A program made the position numbers and the translations under genes. A DNA stretch of 64,000 bases from an uncultured Clostridia bacterium. Its GTDB lineage: Bacteria > Bacillota > Clostridia > Oscillospirales > Acutalibacteraceae. The DNA lies in the NCBI GenBank assembly GCA_946186665.1, contig CAMHOE010000008.1, positions 1 through 64,000 on the forward strand. Direction: 5' to 3'. The notes under the pieces were generated by a model. That model was not told the origin of the DNA. It searched no databases and was given only the letters and a program-made list of their open reading frames with translations. Positions within the stretch are counted from its first letter, which is position 1; the number at the start of each line of letters is the position of its first letter. Positions 1-7,652 of the stretch are shown here, one piece after another.

Positions 1-25
1 TGATCTCTATTTTTATATTTAATTA

Positions 26-139
26 CTATATCTTTTTGCAGTGTAGACCGCCATATTGAGTTATAATGATTTTGGCAAGCTTAGGATTTGTTTGTCTGAT
101 ATTTACAGGATATTGCAGTTTTTTCTCGTATACCCACAT
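26..139 (-). pseudogene. cotJC: CotJC (manganese-catalase-like spore coat protein), 5' fragment
   Basis: Directly after cotJB, an ATG with a strong ribosome site (AGGAGAGGTGAT) opens a reading frame starting MWVYEKKLQYPV and running to ITQYGG. This is the typical start of CotJC, the di-manganese catalase-like coat protein of the CotJ operon. After about residue 31 the match stops and the frame ends six codons later (LHCKKI, then TAG at 26-28). A full CotJC is about 190 residues. The rest of the family sequence is not downstream, but its C-terminal part lies on the other strand at 9757-10224. The terminal sequence AAAGATATA is also found at the 3' end of the serine recombinase gene at about 9.2 kb. 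Identity as a CotJC start is clear. Whether the break is decay or a regulated rearrangement is open. Confidence 0.85.
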
Positions 140-143
140 ATGA

Positions 144-395
144 TCACCTCTCCTGATTGTCCCACGGCCACGGATCAGAGATCCATGCCCATCTGTTGCC
201 GGATTCGTTCATTGGACTGAGAGGACCAAACTTTTCCTCAAACTCCCTGCGAAGGACAGCGCTCTTATCCTTATATGAAGCAAGGGCATCTGCCGCACTT
301 GTGTCATCAGGGTGAGTATCCAGATAAATATGCAGTTCAGTCACAGCAAAATCATAGGACGATAGTTTTTGCAGCATACGTTCACGTTCAGACAA
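144..395 (-). CDS. cotJB: Spore coat protein CotJB
   Basis: About 83 residues. The core (MLQKLSSYDFAVTELHIYLD, then THPDD, with a C-terminal GNRWAWISDPWPWDN stretch) matches the small CotJB family encoded between CotJA and CotJC in spore formers. I chose the TTG at 395, because AAGGAGGGG lies six bases upstream of it; an ATG at 428 is possible but has no ribosome site and would overlap cotJA more. The gene overlaps the end of cotJA by a few bases and is followed after four bases by the cotJC start, so the three are translationally linked. CotJ proteins belong to the inner spore coat. The precise function of CotJB is not known. Confidence 0.85.
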   Translation of the reverse strand: MSERERMLQKLSSYDFAVTELHIYLDTHPDDTSAADALASYKDKSAVLRREFEEKFGPLSPMNESGNRWAWISDPWPWDNQER

Positions 396-594
396 TCTTA
401 TCCCCTCCTTTATTACAATCCGGATCAAATGGTTTATTCAGCTCCGGAAACATGGTACCCGTTCGGATACCATGCTCCGGAGAGTATAGCTTACTTGCAT
501 TCTGAAACGGCACATAAGCCATCGCAACAACAGTGTCATCGGGCAATGGCTCAATAAAGAAAGCTGAGTTCTGAAGCTTCCTGATAACATCCAT
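388..594 (-). CDS. cotJA: Spore coat-associated protein CotJA
   Basis: A 68-residue protein with the CotJA hallmarks VAMAYVPFQ, then YSPEHGIRTGTMFPEL followed by NKPFDP. The ATG at 594 is preceded by AAGGAG at eight bases; an in-frame GTG nine bases upstream lacks such a site. It is the first gene of the leftward cotJABC operon. In Bacillus this operon is transcribed in the mother cell under sigma-E. I could not find a convincing sigma-E promoter upstream, so regulation here is inferred only from the family. Confidence 0.88.
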   Translation of the reverse strand: MDVIRKLQNSAFFIEPLPDDTVVAMAYVPFQNASKLYSPEHGIRTGTMFPELNKPFDPDCNKGGDKIV

Positions 595-700
595 AATAAA
601 CACTCCTTATGATACATTCCAATCAGCCTTTAATTATAGTTGACGACATAAAGCTTTGGTGATTTTATGACATCTCACACTTCTGTAAATTTGTAATTTT

Positions 701-746
701 GAATGTGGAAAGTGGAATGGCGGCAGGATTTTGCTGAAGCGAAAAC
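701..746 (+). repeat. Dispersed GTGGAA / TTTGCTGAAGCGAAAA repeat, copy 1
   Basis: The stretch begins GAATGTGGAAAGTGGAATGG and ends with TGCTGAAGCGAAAAC, which can form a short hairpin. Similar sequence occurs at 49797-49852 (opposite strand) and, less completely, at 54793-54846. It lies in the roughly 430-base gap between cotJA and the helicase promoter, in which I see nothing else definite. Confidence 0.55.
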
Positions 747-1028
747 CTATATAGTAAAACTTTTTTAAACTTATAATTTGATCTGAAGCTTTGGACTTTG
801 AATTATCTGACCACTTACCACTGACAATAAAATCAGGATAGGCTGATATTATCCTGTAGTTATATAATATGTCTGACATTTTTCATTGTTACAATACAGA
901 AAAAACGGCAGCTGATACAATAATGATAGTATGCATACAAGAGGCTACTGACAAATATTCTCGACAGTCCGACTCTGCAATAATTCTGTAACCGAATTTA
1001 CAGCAAAAGATCACGAACGTCTCGCCGG

Positions 1029-1058
1029 TTGACAAATGGGGTGAAAAAATGGTAGTAT
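1029..1058 (+). promoter_or_regulatory. Predicted sigma-A promoter of the helicase gene
   Basis: TTGACA (1029-1034) and TAGTAT (1053-1058) are separated by 18 bases. Transcription would start near 1065, which leaves too short a leader for the ATG at 1070 and supports the ATG at 1094 as the translation start. Confidence 0.65.
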
Positions 1059-1093
1059 AGTGGGGTGAGATGAAAAAAGAGAAGAGGTTTTTA

Positions 1094-2842
1094 ATGAAGG
1101 AAATCAGTATGAGATCGGGATTTGATGAGCTGATGCTCGATTCAAGAATAATGCGTGCGCTGGATGAAATGGGCTTTGAACAGCCTACCGAAATACAGGC
1201 ACAGTCCATACCGCTGATAAGAAATGGCGCAGATGTTATCGGACGCTCTCAGACCGGTACAGGTAAAACTATGGCATTCGCTATACCTGCAATAGAAAAA
1301 ATTGACGTAAACGAAAATAAACCAACTGTGCAGGTGCTTATTATGTGCCCTACACGTGAGCTTGCTCTTCAGTGCAGTGAGGAGATAAAAAAAGTTACTA
1401 AGTACATACATGGTATCCGGCCTGTAGAAGTTTACGGCGGCGCACCTATGGACAGACAGATAACAAGACTTAAACGTGCAAATATCGTTATAGGTACACC
1501 CGGCAGAATAATGGATCATATGAGACGCAGGACTTTAAAACTTGATAACGTCAAACTTGCGGTCCTTGATGAAGCAGATGAAATGCTCAGTATGGGCTTT
1601 AAAGAGGATATGGAAACTATCCTGCGTGATACTCCTGACAGCCGACAGACTGTACTTTTTTCTGCCACTATGCCGCCCTCAATAATGGCAATTACAGAAG
1701 AGTTCCAGCATGATCCTGAAATCGTTCAGGTCAGCAGAAAACAAGTGACACTGGATAATATCGTACAAAGCTATGTGGATGTTCCTATGGGACGCAAGTC
1801 CGATGCTCTGAAGCTTCTGCTGTATTATTATGAACCGTCACTTTCTATGGTTTTCTGCAATACCAAAAAAATGGCTGATGAGCTTACTGAAAGTCTTCGC
1901 AAAAGCGGTTTTAATGCCGATGCTTTACACGGCGATCTGAAACAGTCACAGCGCACAGCTGTAATGGATAAGTTCAGATGCGGGTCTACTTCAATTCTTG
2001 TTGCTACTGACGTTGCCGCAAGAGGAATCGATGTCAATGACGTTGAATATGTTTTCAACTACGATATACCGCAGAATAACGAATACTATGTTCACCGTAT
2101 AGGCAGAACCGGACGTATCGGAAAGAACGGAACGTCTGTGACTATATGCAGCGGCAGACGTCAGGTAGCAGAACTTACAGGTATTGTACGTGAACTGAAA
2201 TGCAGTATCAGTGAGATACCGGTTCCTACAAGCAGTGATATCAGAAGCCGTCAGAGTGAAAAAAATGCGGAAAGCGTTATATCTGTGCTTGAAAGCGACA
2301 AGGGCAGCTCCTACAATGATATGGTCAATCTCCTGCTTGAAAAGGGATACTCACTCTTTGATATAGCTTCTTCTGCGTTACAGATGAATTTCAGAAAACA
2401 GGAAATACAAATAGCCGATATAAAACAGGAACGCAAGAAATACGGCAAAAATGCCAATGTGGATTTCAGCAAGATAATTATTGATATAGGACGTTCAAGC
2501 CGTGCGGCGCCAAATCACCTTGTGGCTTCTATCACCGAAAGAAGCTCACTTCACGGCAGCGATATCGGAAAAATAGAAATATATGACGAATACTCTGTAG
2601 TGTCCGTTCCATCATCTTCCATAGAGGATGTTATAGACCGTATGTACGGAGCAAAGGTATGCGGACGTCCTGTAAAAACACGTCCATATTTAGACTCTCC
2701 GTCACGCCGTTCGTATAATAATTCTCACAGCTCTAAGCGTTCTTCCGCTAATAAACGCGGTTCAGACTCTAAACACTCTGCATACTCCAGCCGAAAACGA
2801 TCCTCCAGGCAGACTAATACTTCCACTCGCCGGCGCGGATGA
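1094..2842 (+). CDS. DEAD-box ATP-dependent RNA helicase, CsdA/DeaD type
   Basis: 582 residues. The N-terminal half has the complete helicase motif set: Q motif (GFEQPTEIQAQ), motif I SQTGTGKT (residues about 52-59), PTRELA, TPGR, DEAD (about 159-162), SAT, then ARGID and HRIGRTGR in the second RecA domain. Around residues 470-540 is a DbpA/CsdA-like RNA-binding domain (VASITERSSLHGSDIGKIEI onward). The tail is rich in Ser and Arg, as in DEAD proteins that bind structured RNA. The family unwinds RNA in ribosome assembly, mRNA decay and cold adaptation. I chose the ATG at 1094 because AGAGG lies five to six bases upstream; an ATG at 1070 would add eight residues. The exact subfamily (CshA or DeaD) cannot be fixed from sequence reading alone. 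Confidence 0.93.
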   Translation: MKEISMRSGFDELMLDSRIMRALDEMGFEQPTEIQAQSIPLIRNGADVIGRSQTGTGKTMAFAIPAIEKIDVNENKPTVQVLIMCPTRELALQCSEEIKKVTKYIHGIRPVEVYGGAPMDRQITRLKRANIVIGTPGRIMDHMRRRTLKLDNVKLAVLDEADEMLSMGFKEDMETILRDTPDSRQTVLFSATMPPSIMAITEEFQHDPEIVQVSRKQVTLDNIVQSYVDVPMGRKSDALKLLLYYYEPSLSMVFCNTKKMADELTESLRKSGFNADALHGDLKQSQRTAVMDKFRCGSTSILVATDVAARGIDVNDVEYVFNYDIPQNNEYYVHRIGRTGRIGKNGTSVTICSGRRQVAELTGIVRELKCSISEIPVPTSSDIRSRQSEKNAESVISVLESDKGSSYNDMVNLLLEKGYSLFDIASSALQMNFRKQEIQIADIKQERKKYGKNANVDFSKIIIDIGRSSRAAPNHLVASITERSSLHGSDIGKIEIYDEYSVVSVPSSSIEDVIDRMYGAKVCGRPVKTRPYLDSPSRRSYNNSHSSKRSSANKRGSDSKHSAYSSRKRSSRQTNTSTRRRG

Positions 2843-2876
2843 TAATTTTCGGATATATCTAAGGAGAGAATGAATA

Positions 2877-3569
2877 ATGAAAAAACTATTATGTGTATTA
2901 TTACTCTCTGCAACAGTATTACAGTTATGCGCCTGCTCAGGAAATACTGAACAGTCATCAGTAAGTGAAGCTCCAGTCGTCAGCTACTCGGACAGTGACG
3001 ACTCAGACAACAGTTCCAACCAGACTGACAGCTATGATGATCATTCTGCTGTTCTTTCCATAGTTTCAGAAGAAAGCTCTGTTTCTGATATTTCATACGA
3101 TACGAGCGAAGAAGACTATGAAAGCTCAGCTGAGATCAGACCTCCTGTCGGAGTGAGCATTGAGCCGGGCGGAAAATTCAAGTTCACCTCCAGTGTTCTG
3201 TCACTTTCCGTTACCTTCCCTGATGAGTTCTGTATAATCAATGATGACTATTCTCCCCAGTATGGGATATACCTGCAAAATACCTCAGGCACTGCTACGC
3301 TTCTCCTTGAAGCTGTTGAGGATGAGACTCTTACACATAGACAGTTAGCAGGATATCTGCGTTCGCAATATCCTGATTCTGAGGTATATATAACAGATAA
3401 AAAAGAAGTTCTCTGTCAGTTAGCGACCACAGACAAAAACGGGAATTCTGTATATGTTATGCAGAAATTCCAGACCAGATCAGGCGGCTACAATAAGATA
3501 GTGCTTTGCTGCAAGCCTGACGAAAAAAGCAAATACACACCTGTATTCAAAGATATAAGATTTTCATAA
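2877..3569 (+). CDS. Putative lipoprotein with Ser/Asp/Glu-rich linker
   Basis: 230 residues, not recognised as a named family. The first 20 residues form a signal peptide ending in a lipobox (QLCAC), so the protein should be anchored to the outer face of the membrane through Cys-20. Residues about 21-90 are a low-complexity acidic and Ser-rich linker. The remainder (from FKFTSSVLSLSVTFPDEF to the end) looks like a compact beta-rich domain. The start has AAGGAG at eight bases. It follows the helicase after 34 bases and precedes the thioesterase by 16 bases, so the three may be co-transcribed. Confidence 0.7.
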   Translation: MKKLLCVLLLSATVLQLCACSGNTEQSSVSEAPVVSYSDSDDSDNSSNQTDSYDDHSAVLSIVSEESSVSDISYDTSEEDYESSAEIRPPVGVSIEPGGKFKFTSSVLSLSVTFPDEFCIINDDYSPQYGIYLQNTSGTATLLLEAVEDETLTHRQLAGYLRSQYPDSEVYITDKKEVLCQLATTDKNGNSVYVMQKFQTRSGGYNKIVLCCKPDEKSKYTPVFKDIRFS

Positions 3570-3585
3570 AAGGAGCATAAGTAAA

Positions 3586-3990
3586 ATGGGAAAATTTTCA
3601 AGCCTGAAAGAAGCGCAGGATTTTTTTGTAAAAGACAGATTCGCTACCGTCAACGGTATGAGAATTGATGAACTGAATGACAACACCTGCGTTTGCAGTG
3701 TGGATATAACAGACGATCACCGCAACGCTATAGGCGGCGTTATGGGCGGCGTTATCTTTACACTTGCAGATCTGACCTTTGCAGCAGCTTCCAATAATGC
3801 GCATTTCCCCACTGTTGCTCTGGATGTAAACATCCATTTTCTGAGCAGCACAAAAGGCAGCAAGCTTACAGCAAGATCGGAATGTATAAAAAACGGCAGA
3901 ACAACAAGTGTTTATAATATCACCATAACCGATGATACCGGACGTGATGTTGCTATGTTTATCGGCACAGGCTATAAACTGCAAAATTAA
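3586..3990 (+). CDS. PaaI-family hotdog-fold thioesterase
   Basis: 134 residues, the usual size of a single hotdog domain. The segment HRNAIGGVMGGVIFTLADL is the typical helix region of PaaI/YdiI-like acyl-CoA thioesterases, with the Asp of LADL in the expected catalytic position, followed by strands (VALDVNIHFL, SECIKNGRTTSVYNI). The family hydrolyses acyl-CoA thioesters; the substrate cannot be told from the sequence. Ribosome site AAAAGGAG precedes the ATG. A hairpin terminator follows at 4095. Confidence 0.85.
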   Translation: MGKFSSLKEAQDFFVKDRFATVNGMRIDELNDNTCVCSVDITDDHRNAIGGVMGGVIFTLADLTFAAASNNAHFPTVALDVNIHFLSSTKGSKLTARSECIKNGRTTSVYNITITDDTGRDVAMFIGTGYKLQN

Positions 3991-4000
3991 TATTAAACAA

Positions 4001-4044
4001 GTTTTCGAACCCCAAAGGCACTTCCTGCGGGCGCCTGCGAAAAC
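4001..4044 (+). repeat. Dispersed repeat with GTTTTCG/CGAAAAC ends
   Basis: The ends GTTTTCG (4001-4007) and CGAAAAC (4038-4044) pair. Read on the minus strand, the inside (GCGCCCGCAGGAAGTGCC, then TTTGGGGTTCGAA) is nearly the same as segments of the tandem repeat at 45643-45674 and 45791-45822. It is short, non-coding and of unknown role. Confidence 0.55.
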
Positions 4045-4094
4045 TTACCGCCATTATTCATTTTTAAGTTTTAAGTATTCATTAAAACAATAAG

Positions 4095-4145
4095 GCTCCC
4101 CGTACTTTATGTATGAAACAAAACTTGGGTACGGGGAGCTTGTTA
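4095..4145. terminator. Bidirectional hairpin terminator between thioesterase and rluD
   Basis: GCTCCCCGTAC (4095-4105) pairs perfectly with GTACGGGGAGC (4129-4139), followed on the plus strand by TTGTTATTATTC. It sits between two convergent genes. The 22 bases just before the stem (from about 4073) resemble those before the hairpin at 30205. Confidence 0.75.
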
Positions 4146-5069
4146 TTATTCTATTGTTTTAATAAAATCAGTAAAGTATTCAGGCAAAGGAGATGACAGC
4201 GTGATCGTCTCTCCAGTACGAGGATGCACAAATGAAATATAGTACGCATGGAGACATTGCCCACCAAGCTTTACAAGATATTTCTTTCCGCCGTAGACCG
4301 GATCACCTGCAACAGGATGTCCTATGTATGACATATGCACCCTTATCTGATGTGTACGGCCTGTTGTGAGGGTCAGTTCAACATGAGTGTATCCCTTGAA
4401 ACGGTTCAGTACTTTATAATGGGTTATTGCTTCTTTGGAGTTTTTCATTGTTACTGCCATTTTCTTGCGTTCTGTGGGGTGACGGCCTATAGGAGCGTTG
4501 ATAGTCCCCTCTTCATTCTTTATGATGCCGCAGACTATTGCCTGATATTTTCTTGTAAAGCTGTGTTCCTTTATCTGTTCTGCAAGAAGTCTGTGGGAAA
4601 AATCATTCTTTGCAACTATCAGCAGACCGCTTGTGTCCTTATCTATCCTGTGCACTATTCCGGGACGCATTACACCGTTTATACCGGACAAGGAACTTCC
4701 GCAATGGTAAAGCAGTGCATTGACAAGTGTGCCGCTGTAATTGCCCGCCGCAGGATGGACTACCATTCCTCTTGGTTTGTTGACTACAAGAAGGTCATCA
4801 TCTTCATATGGAATATCAAGCGGGATATTCTCAGCAGCTGCTTCATATTCAACCGGCTCAGGAACCTCAACACAAATGCTGTCGCCTGAACATAGTTTAT
4901 AATTTTTATTGGCAGGCTTTCCGTTAACGGTAACACGAGCTTCAGCAATAAGCTTTTGCAGCGCCGAACGTGTAAGATCATCGTCTTTTTCTGCAAGGTA
5001 TTTATCTATGCGAACTCCCATATACTCTTCGCTGACCGAAAAAATCTTATTTTGCATCATGCTCACCAT
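4146..5069 (-). CDS. rluD: 23S rRNA pseudouridine synthase, RluD family
   Basis: About 307 residues. An N-terminal S4 RNA-binding domain (VRIDKYLAE to VNGKPANKNYKL) is followed by the catalytic domain with the HRIDKDTSGLL motif, whose Asp is the nucleophile of the RluA/RluD family, and RTHQIRVHMSYIGHPVAGD. RluD makes pseudouridines in helix 69 of 23S rRNA; paralogues modify other sites, so the exact target is inferred. I chose the ATG at 5069, nine bases after AGAGG; ATGs at 5060 and 5111 are alternatives. It overlaps the end of lspA by 23 bases, the common lspA-rluD arrangement of Firmicutes. Confidence 0.9.
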   Translation of the reverse strand: MVSMMQNKIFSVSEEYMGVRIDKYLAEKDDDLTRSALQKLIAEARVTVNGKPANKNYKLCSGDSICVEVPEPVEYEAAAENIPLDIPYEDDDLLVVNKPRGMVVHPAAGNYSGTLVNALLYHCGSSLSGINGVMRPGIVHRIDKDTSGLLIVAKNDFSHRLLAEQIKEHSFTRKYQAIVCGIIKNEEGTINAPIGRHPTERKKMAVTMKNSKEAITHYKVLNRFKGYTHVELTLTTGRTHQIRVHMSYIGHPVAGDPVYGGKKYLVKLGGQCLHAYYISFVHPRTGETITLSSPLPEYFTDFIKTIE

Positions 5070-5616
5070 CGGAAATTTCCTCTGACTGTTCTTCTGCACT
5101 GTCAGTTTCATTATCTGTTATCTCTTCCCCATTTTCAGAAGCTGCTGACGGTTCTGTTTTATCTGATGTGTTATCTTTTGTCTGCATAAACAGTACGATA
5201 ACAAAAAGCACAGCACCTATTGTAATACAGTAGTCCGCAAAATTGCACACAGGCGGAAAGAACGAAACGGAAAGATAATCTACAACATATTGTCTGAATA
5301 TTCTGTCGATAAGATTGCCGATACCTCCGCCTATCATGAGTACAGCAGAAGCAGCAAAAAGAGGCCCTGTAAACTTTTTTTTGACTATAAGATATATAAA
5401 AACTGATATCAGCAGGGCAGTAATAATTGCAAAGACAATAACATGGTCCTGAAACATTCCGAATGCAACGCCGCGATTTTCCACATAAATAAGAGAAAGC
5501 AGACCATCTATCACGCTTGCGCTTTTCACAGGCTTGAGATATTCAACTATAAAATATTTTATCAGCTGATCTATTCCCGCAACGACCGCAGACAAGCCCA
5601 ATATCACACCTAACAT
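5047..5616 (-). CDS. lspA: Lipoprotein signal peptidase (signal peptidase II)
   Basis: 189 residues with four membrane segments. The conserved motifs are visible: DQLIKYF, VENRGVAFGMF, GGGIGNLIDRI with the first catalytic Asp, and CNFADYCI with the second. LspA cleaves prolipoproteins before the lipid-modified Cys, and this window encodes several such lipoproteins. I chose the ATG at 5616 because GAGG precedes it by five to six bases; a longer frame upstream has no ribosome site. Beyond the last membrane segment is an unusual acidic, probably disordered tail of about 40 residues ending EHDAK. Confidence 0.93.
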   Translation of the reverse strand: MLGVILGLSAVVAGIDQLIKYFIVEYLKPVKSASVIDGLLSLIYVENRGVAFGMFQDHVIVFAIITALLISVFIYLIVKKKFTGPLFAASAVLMIGGGIGNLIDRIFRQYVVDYLSVSFFPPVCNFADYCITIGAVLFVIVLFMQTKDNTSDKTEPSAASENGEEITDNETDSAEEQSEEISDGEHDAK

Positions 5617-5704
5617 ATTATCCTCATTCCTTTCACAATTTCTAAATAAAGCACATTCATTATACAATACTTTCATCTCACTGTCAACGGCGGCGGGTGA
5701 CTCC

Positions 5705-5931
5705 GCACACGTCAATCTAATTCAGACATCAAAATGATACAAAGTTTAATAAGATGTCATTTTGAGCGTTAAGCGAATAATCTTTGAGTGACTTATGCAC
5801 ACTTTACTATGCCTGTCAGGTTTAATTAATTAGAAAAAACGCACTTTAAGCCCTTTCGGCAAGCTCAAGAAAGAAGGTTGATTCTGAAAAGTAACAAAAT
5901 AATTTCCAAATTAGATTGACGTGTGTGCAGG
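5705..5931. repeat. MITE-like element with 17-bp terminal inverted repeats
   Basis: CACACGTCAATCTAATT near 5706-5722 is matched by its reverse complement AATTAGATTGACGTGTG near 5912-5928, about 190 bases apart. The inside carries no ORF. The 3' neighbour GCAGGCTCTGCGC also occurs in the 148-bp tandem repeats at 45.7 and 45.8 kb. The size and ends fit a small non-autonomous element, but no target duplication was identified. Confidence 0.5.
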
Positions 5932-6003
5932 CTCTGCGCGGCTTGAAGTGTTGGGAGAAATGTGGTAGAATAGGTATTATTAAAATAAATGGAGGTAAAT
6001 TGT

Positions 6004-7380
6004 ATGAAAAATACAGAAAAAACTATGGAAAAAATCGTTGCCCTCTGTAAGGGCAGAGGTTTTGTTTATCCCGGCTCTGAAATATATGGAGGCCTTGCTA
6101 ATACATGGGACTACGGTCCTCTGGGTATGGCTTTGAAAAATAATATCAAGTCGGCTTGGCTGAAAAAATTCGTACAGGAAAATAAGTATAACGTGGGTCT
6201 TGATGCGGCTATCCTCATGAACCCTCAGACTTGGGTGGCATCCGGTCATCTTGGCGGTTTCTCTGACCCCCTAATGGATTGTAAGGAGTGTAAGACAAGA
6301 CACCGTGCGGATAACCTTATCGAGGACTTTGACGGTACAAATGTTGCAGGCTGGTCAAATGAGCAGATGATGGACTATATCAAAGAAAAGGCTATCCCCT
6401 GCCCTGACTGCGGTAAGCATAACTTTACAGATATCCGTCAGTTCAACCTTATGTTCAAGACTTTTCAGGGCGTTACTGAGGACAGTAAAAATGAACTCTA
6501 TCTTCGTCCCGAAACAGCTCAGGGTATCTTTGTAAACTTCGCTAACATACAGAGAACAAGCCGTAAAAAAGTTCCCTTCGGTGTTGCTCAGATCGGTAAG
6601 TCATTCAGAAATGAGATCACACCCGGTAACTTTATTTTCCGTGTACGTGAGTTTGAGCAGATGGAGCTTGAATTCTTCTGCAAGCCCGGCACTGACCTTG
6701 AGTGGTTCGAGTACTGGAGAGGCTTCTGCCGTGACTGGCTGTACTCTCTGAACATAAAAGAAGAAAATCTCAGACTCCGTGATCATGATCCTGAGGAGCT
6801 GTGCTTCTATTCAAAGGCAACTACAGACTTTGAGTATCTCTTCCCCTTCGGCTGGGGCGAGCTCTGGGGCGTTGCAGACAGAACAGACTACGACCTTACT
6901 CAGCATATCAATACAAGCGGTAAGGCACTTGAATACTTCGATCCTCAGACAAACGAAAAATATGTTCCTTATGTTATCGAGCCGTCACTTGGTGTTGAAC
7001 GTCTTTTCCTTGCGATAATGGTAGAAGCTTATGACGAGGAACAGCTTGATGAAAAGGACAGCAGAGTTGTTCTGCACCTTCATCCTGCACTGGCACCATT
7101 TAAGGCGGCTGTACTTCCTCTTTCCAAAAAGCTTGCTGATAAGGCTGATGAAGTTTATACAATGCTCTCCAAGAACTTCATGGTAGAGTATGATGATGCT
7201 GGTTCTATCGGTAAACGCTACCGTCGTCAGGACGAGATCGGTACCCCCTTCTGCATTACCTACGATTTTGACAGCGTTGAGGATGGATGTGTGACCGTTC
7301 GTGATCGTGATACAATGGCTCAGGAAAGAGTTGCTATTGATAAGCTTGTTGACTATCTCAACGAAAAAATAGCTTTCTGA
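6004..7380 (+). CDS. glyQS: Glycyl-tRNA synthetase, single-chain class II type
   Basis: 458 residues, the dimeric (single-polypeptide) GlyRS. The signature begins [15 protein letters not shown] and continues with the tryptophan-rich WDYGPLG. A Cys-rich insertion (CKEC and CPDC) fits a zinc knuckle. The class II motifs [22 protein letters not shown] and EPSLGVERL, and the C-terminal anticodon-binding domain (from [12 protein letters not shown]), are all present. It charges tRNA-Gly. The ATG at 6004 is preceded by GGAGG at eight bases; an ATG at 5989 is upstream of this ribosome site. The short leader holds no recognisable T-box. A strong terminator follows. Confidence 0.96.
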   Translation: MKNTEKTMEKIVALCKGRGFVYPGSEIYGGLANTWDYGPLGMALKNNIKSAWLKKFVQENKYNVGLDAAILMNPQTWVASGHLGGFSDPLMDCKECKTRHRADNLIEDFDGTNVAGWSNEQMMDYIKEKAIPCPDCGKHNFTDIRQFNLMFKTFQGVTEDSKNELYLRPETAQGIFVNFANIQRTSRKKVPFGVAQIGKSFRNEITPGNFIFRVREFEQMELEFFCKPGTDLEWFEYWRGFCRDWLYSLNIKEENLRLRDHDPEELCFYSKATTDFEYLFPFGWGELWGVADRTDYDLTQHINTSGKALEYFDPQTNEKYVPYVIEPSLGVERLFLAIMVEAYDEEQLDEKDSRVVLHLHPALAPFKAAVLPLSKKLADKADEVYTMLSKNFMVEYDDAGSIGKRYRRQDEIGTPFCITYDFDSVEDGCVTVRDRDTMAQERVAIDKLVDYLNEKIAF

Positions 7381-7416
7381 TACTTATAAATAAAACAGAA
7401 CATGCAACTTGTTGAT

Positions 7417-7453
7417 AAAAACCGCTAAGCACTATGTTTAGCGGTTTTTTGTA
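7417..7453 (+). terminator. Intrinsic terminator of glyQS
   Basis: ACCGCTAA (7421-7428) pairs with TTTAGCGGT (7437-7445), followed by a T run. The 200 bases from here to the recombinase start show no clear gene. Confidence 0.8.
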
Positions 7454-7652
7454 TATTTTTTAAATGTGTCGGATATATTGCGCTCCGGTCGTTCAATTAC
7501 TTTTATAGCTCTGAAGTCTTATGTTCCGGAGGCTGCGTCACTGTTAAACAATATCGGACAGTTGATAATGATAAAATGATTGTATGAATATATGTTTTCA
7601 TCGTTGCTTTGATATAACGACAGATATGATCATCAGAAAGGTGCTGAAAACA

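Noticed and set aside
5932-6003. T-box leader before glyQS
   Set aside because: Only about 70 bases separate the repeat element from the start codon, and no T-box sequence or terminator hairpin is present there.
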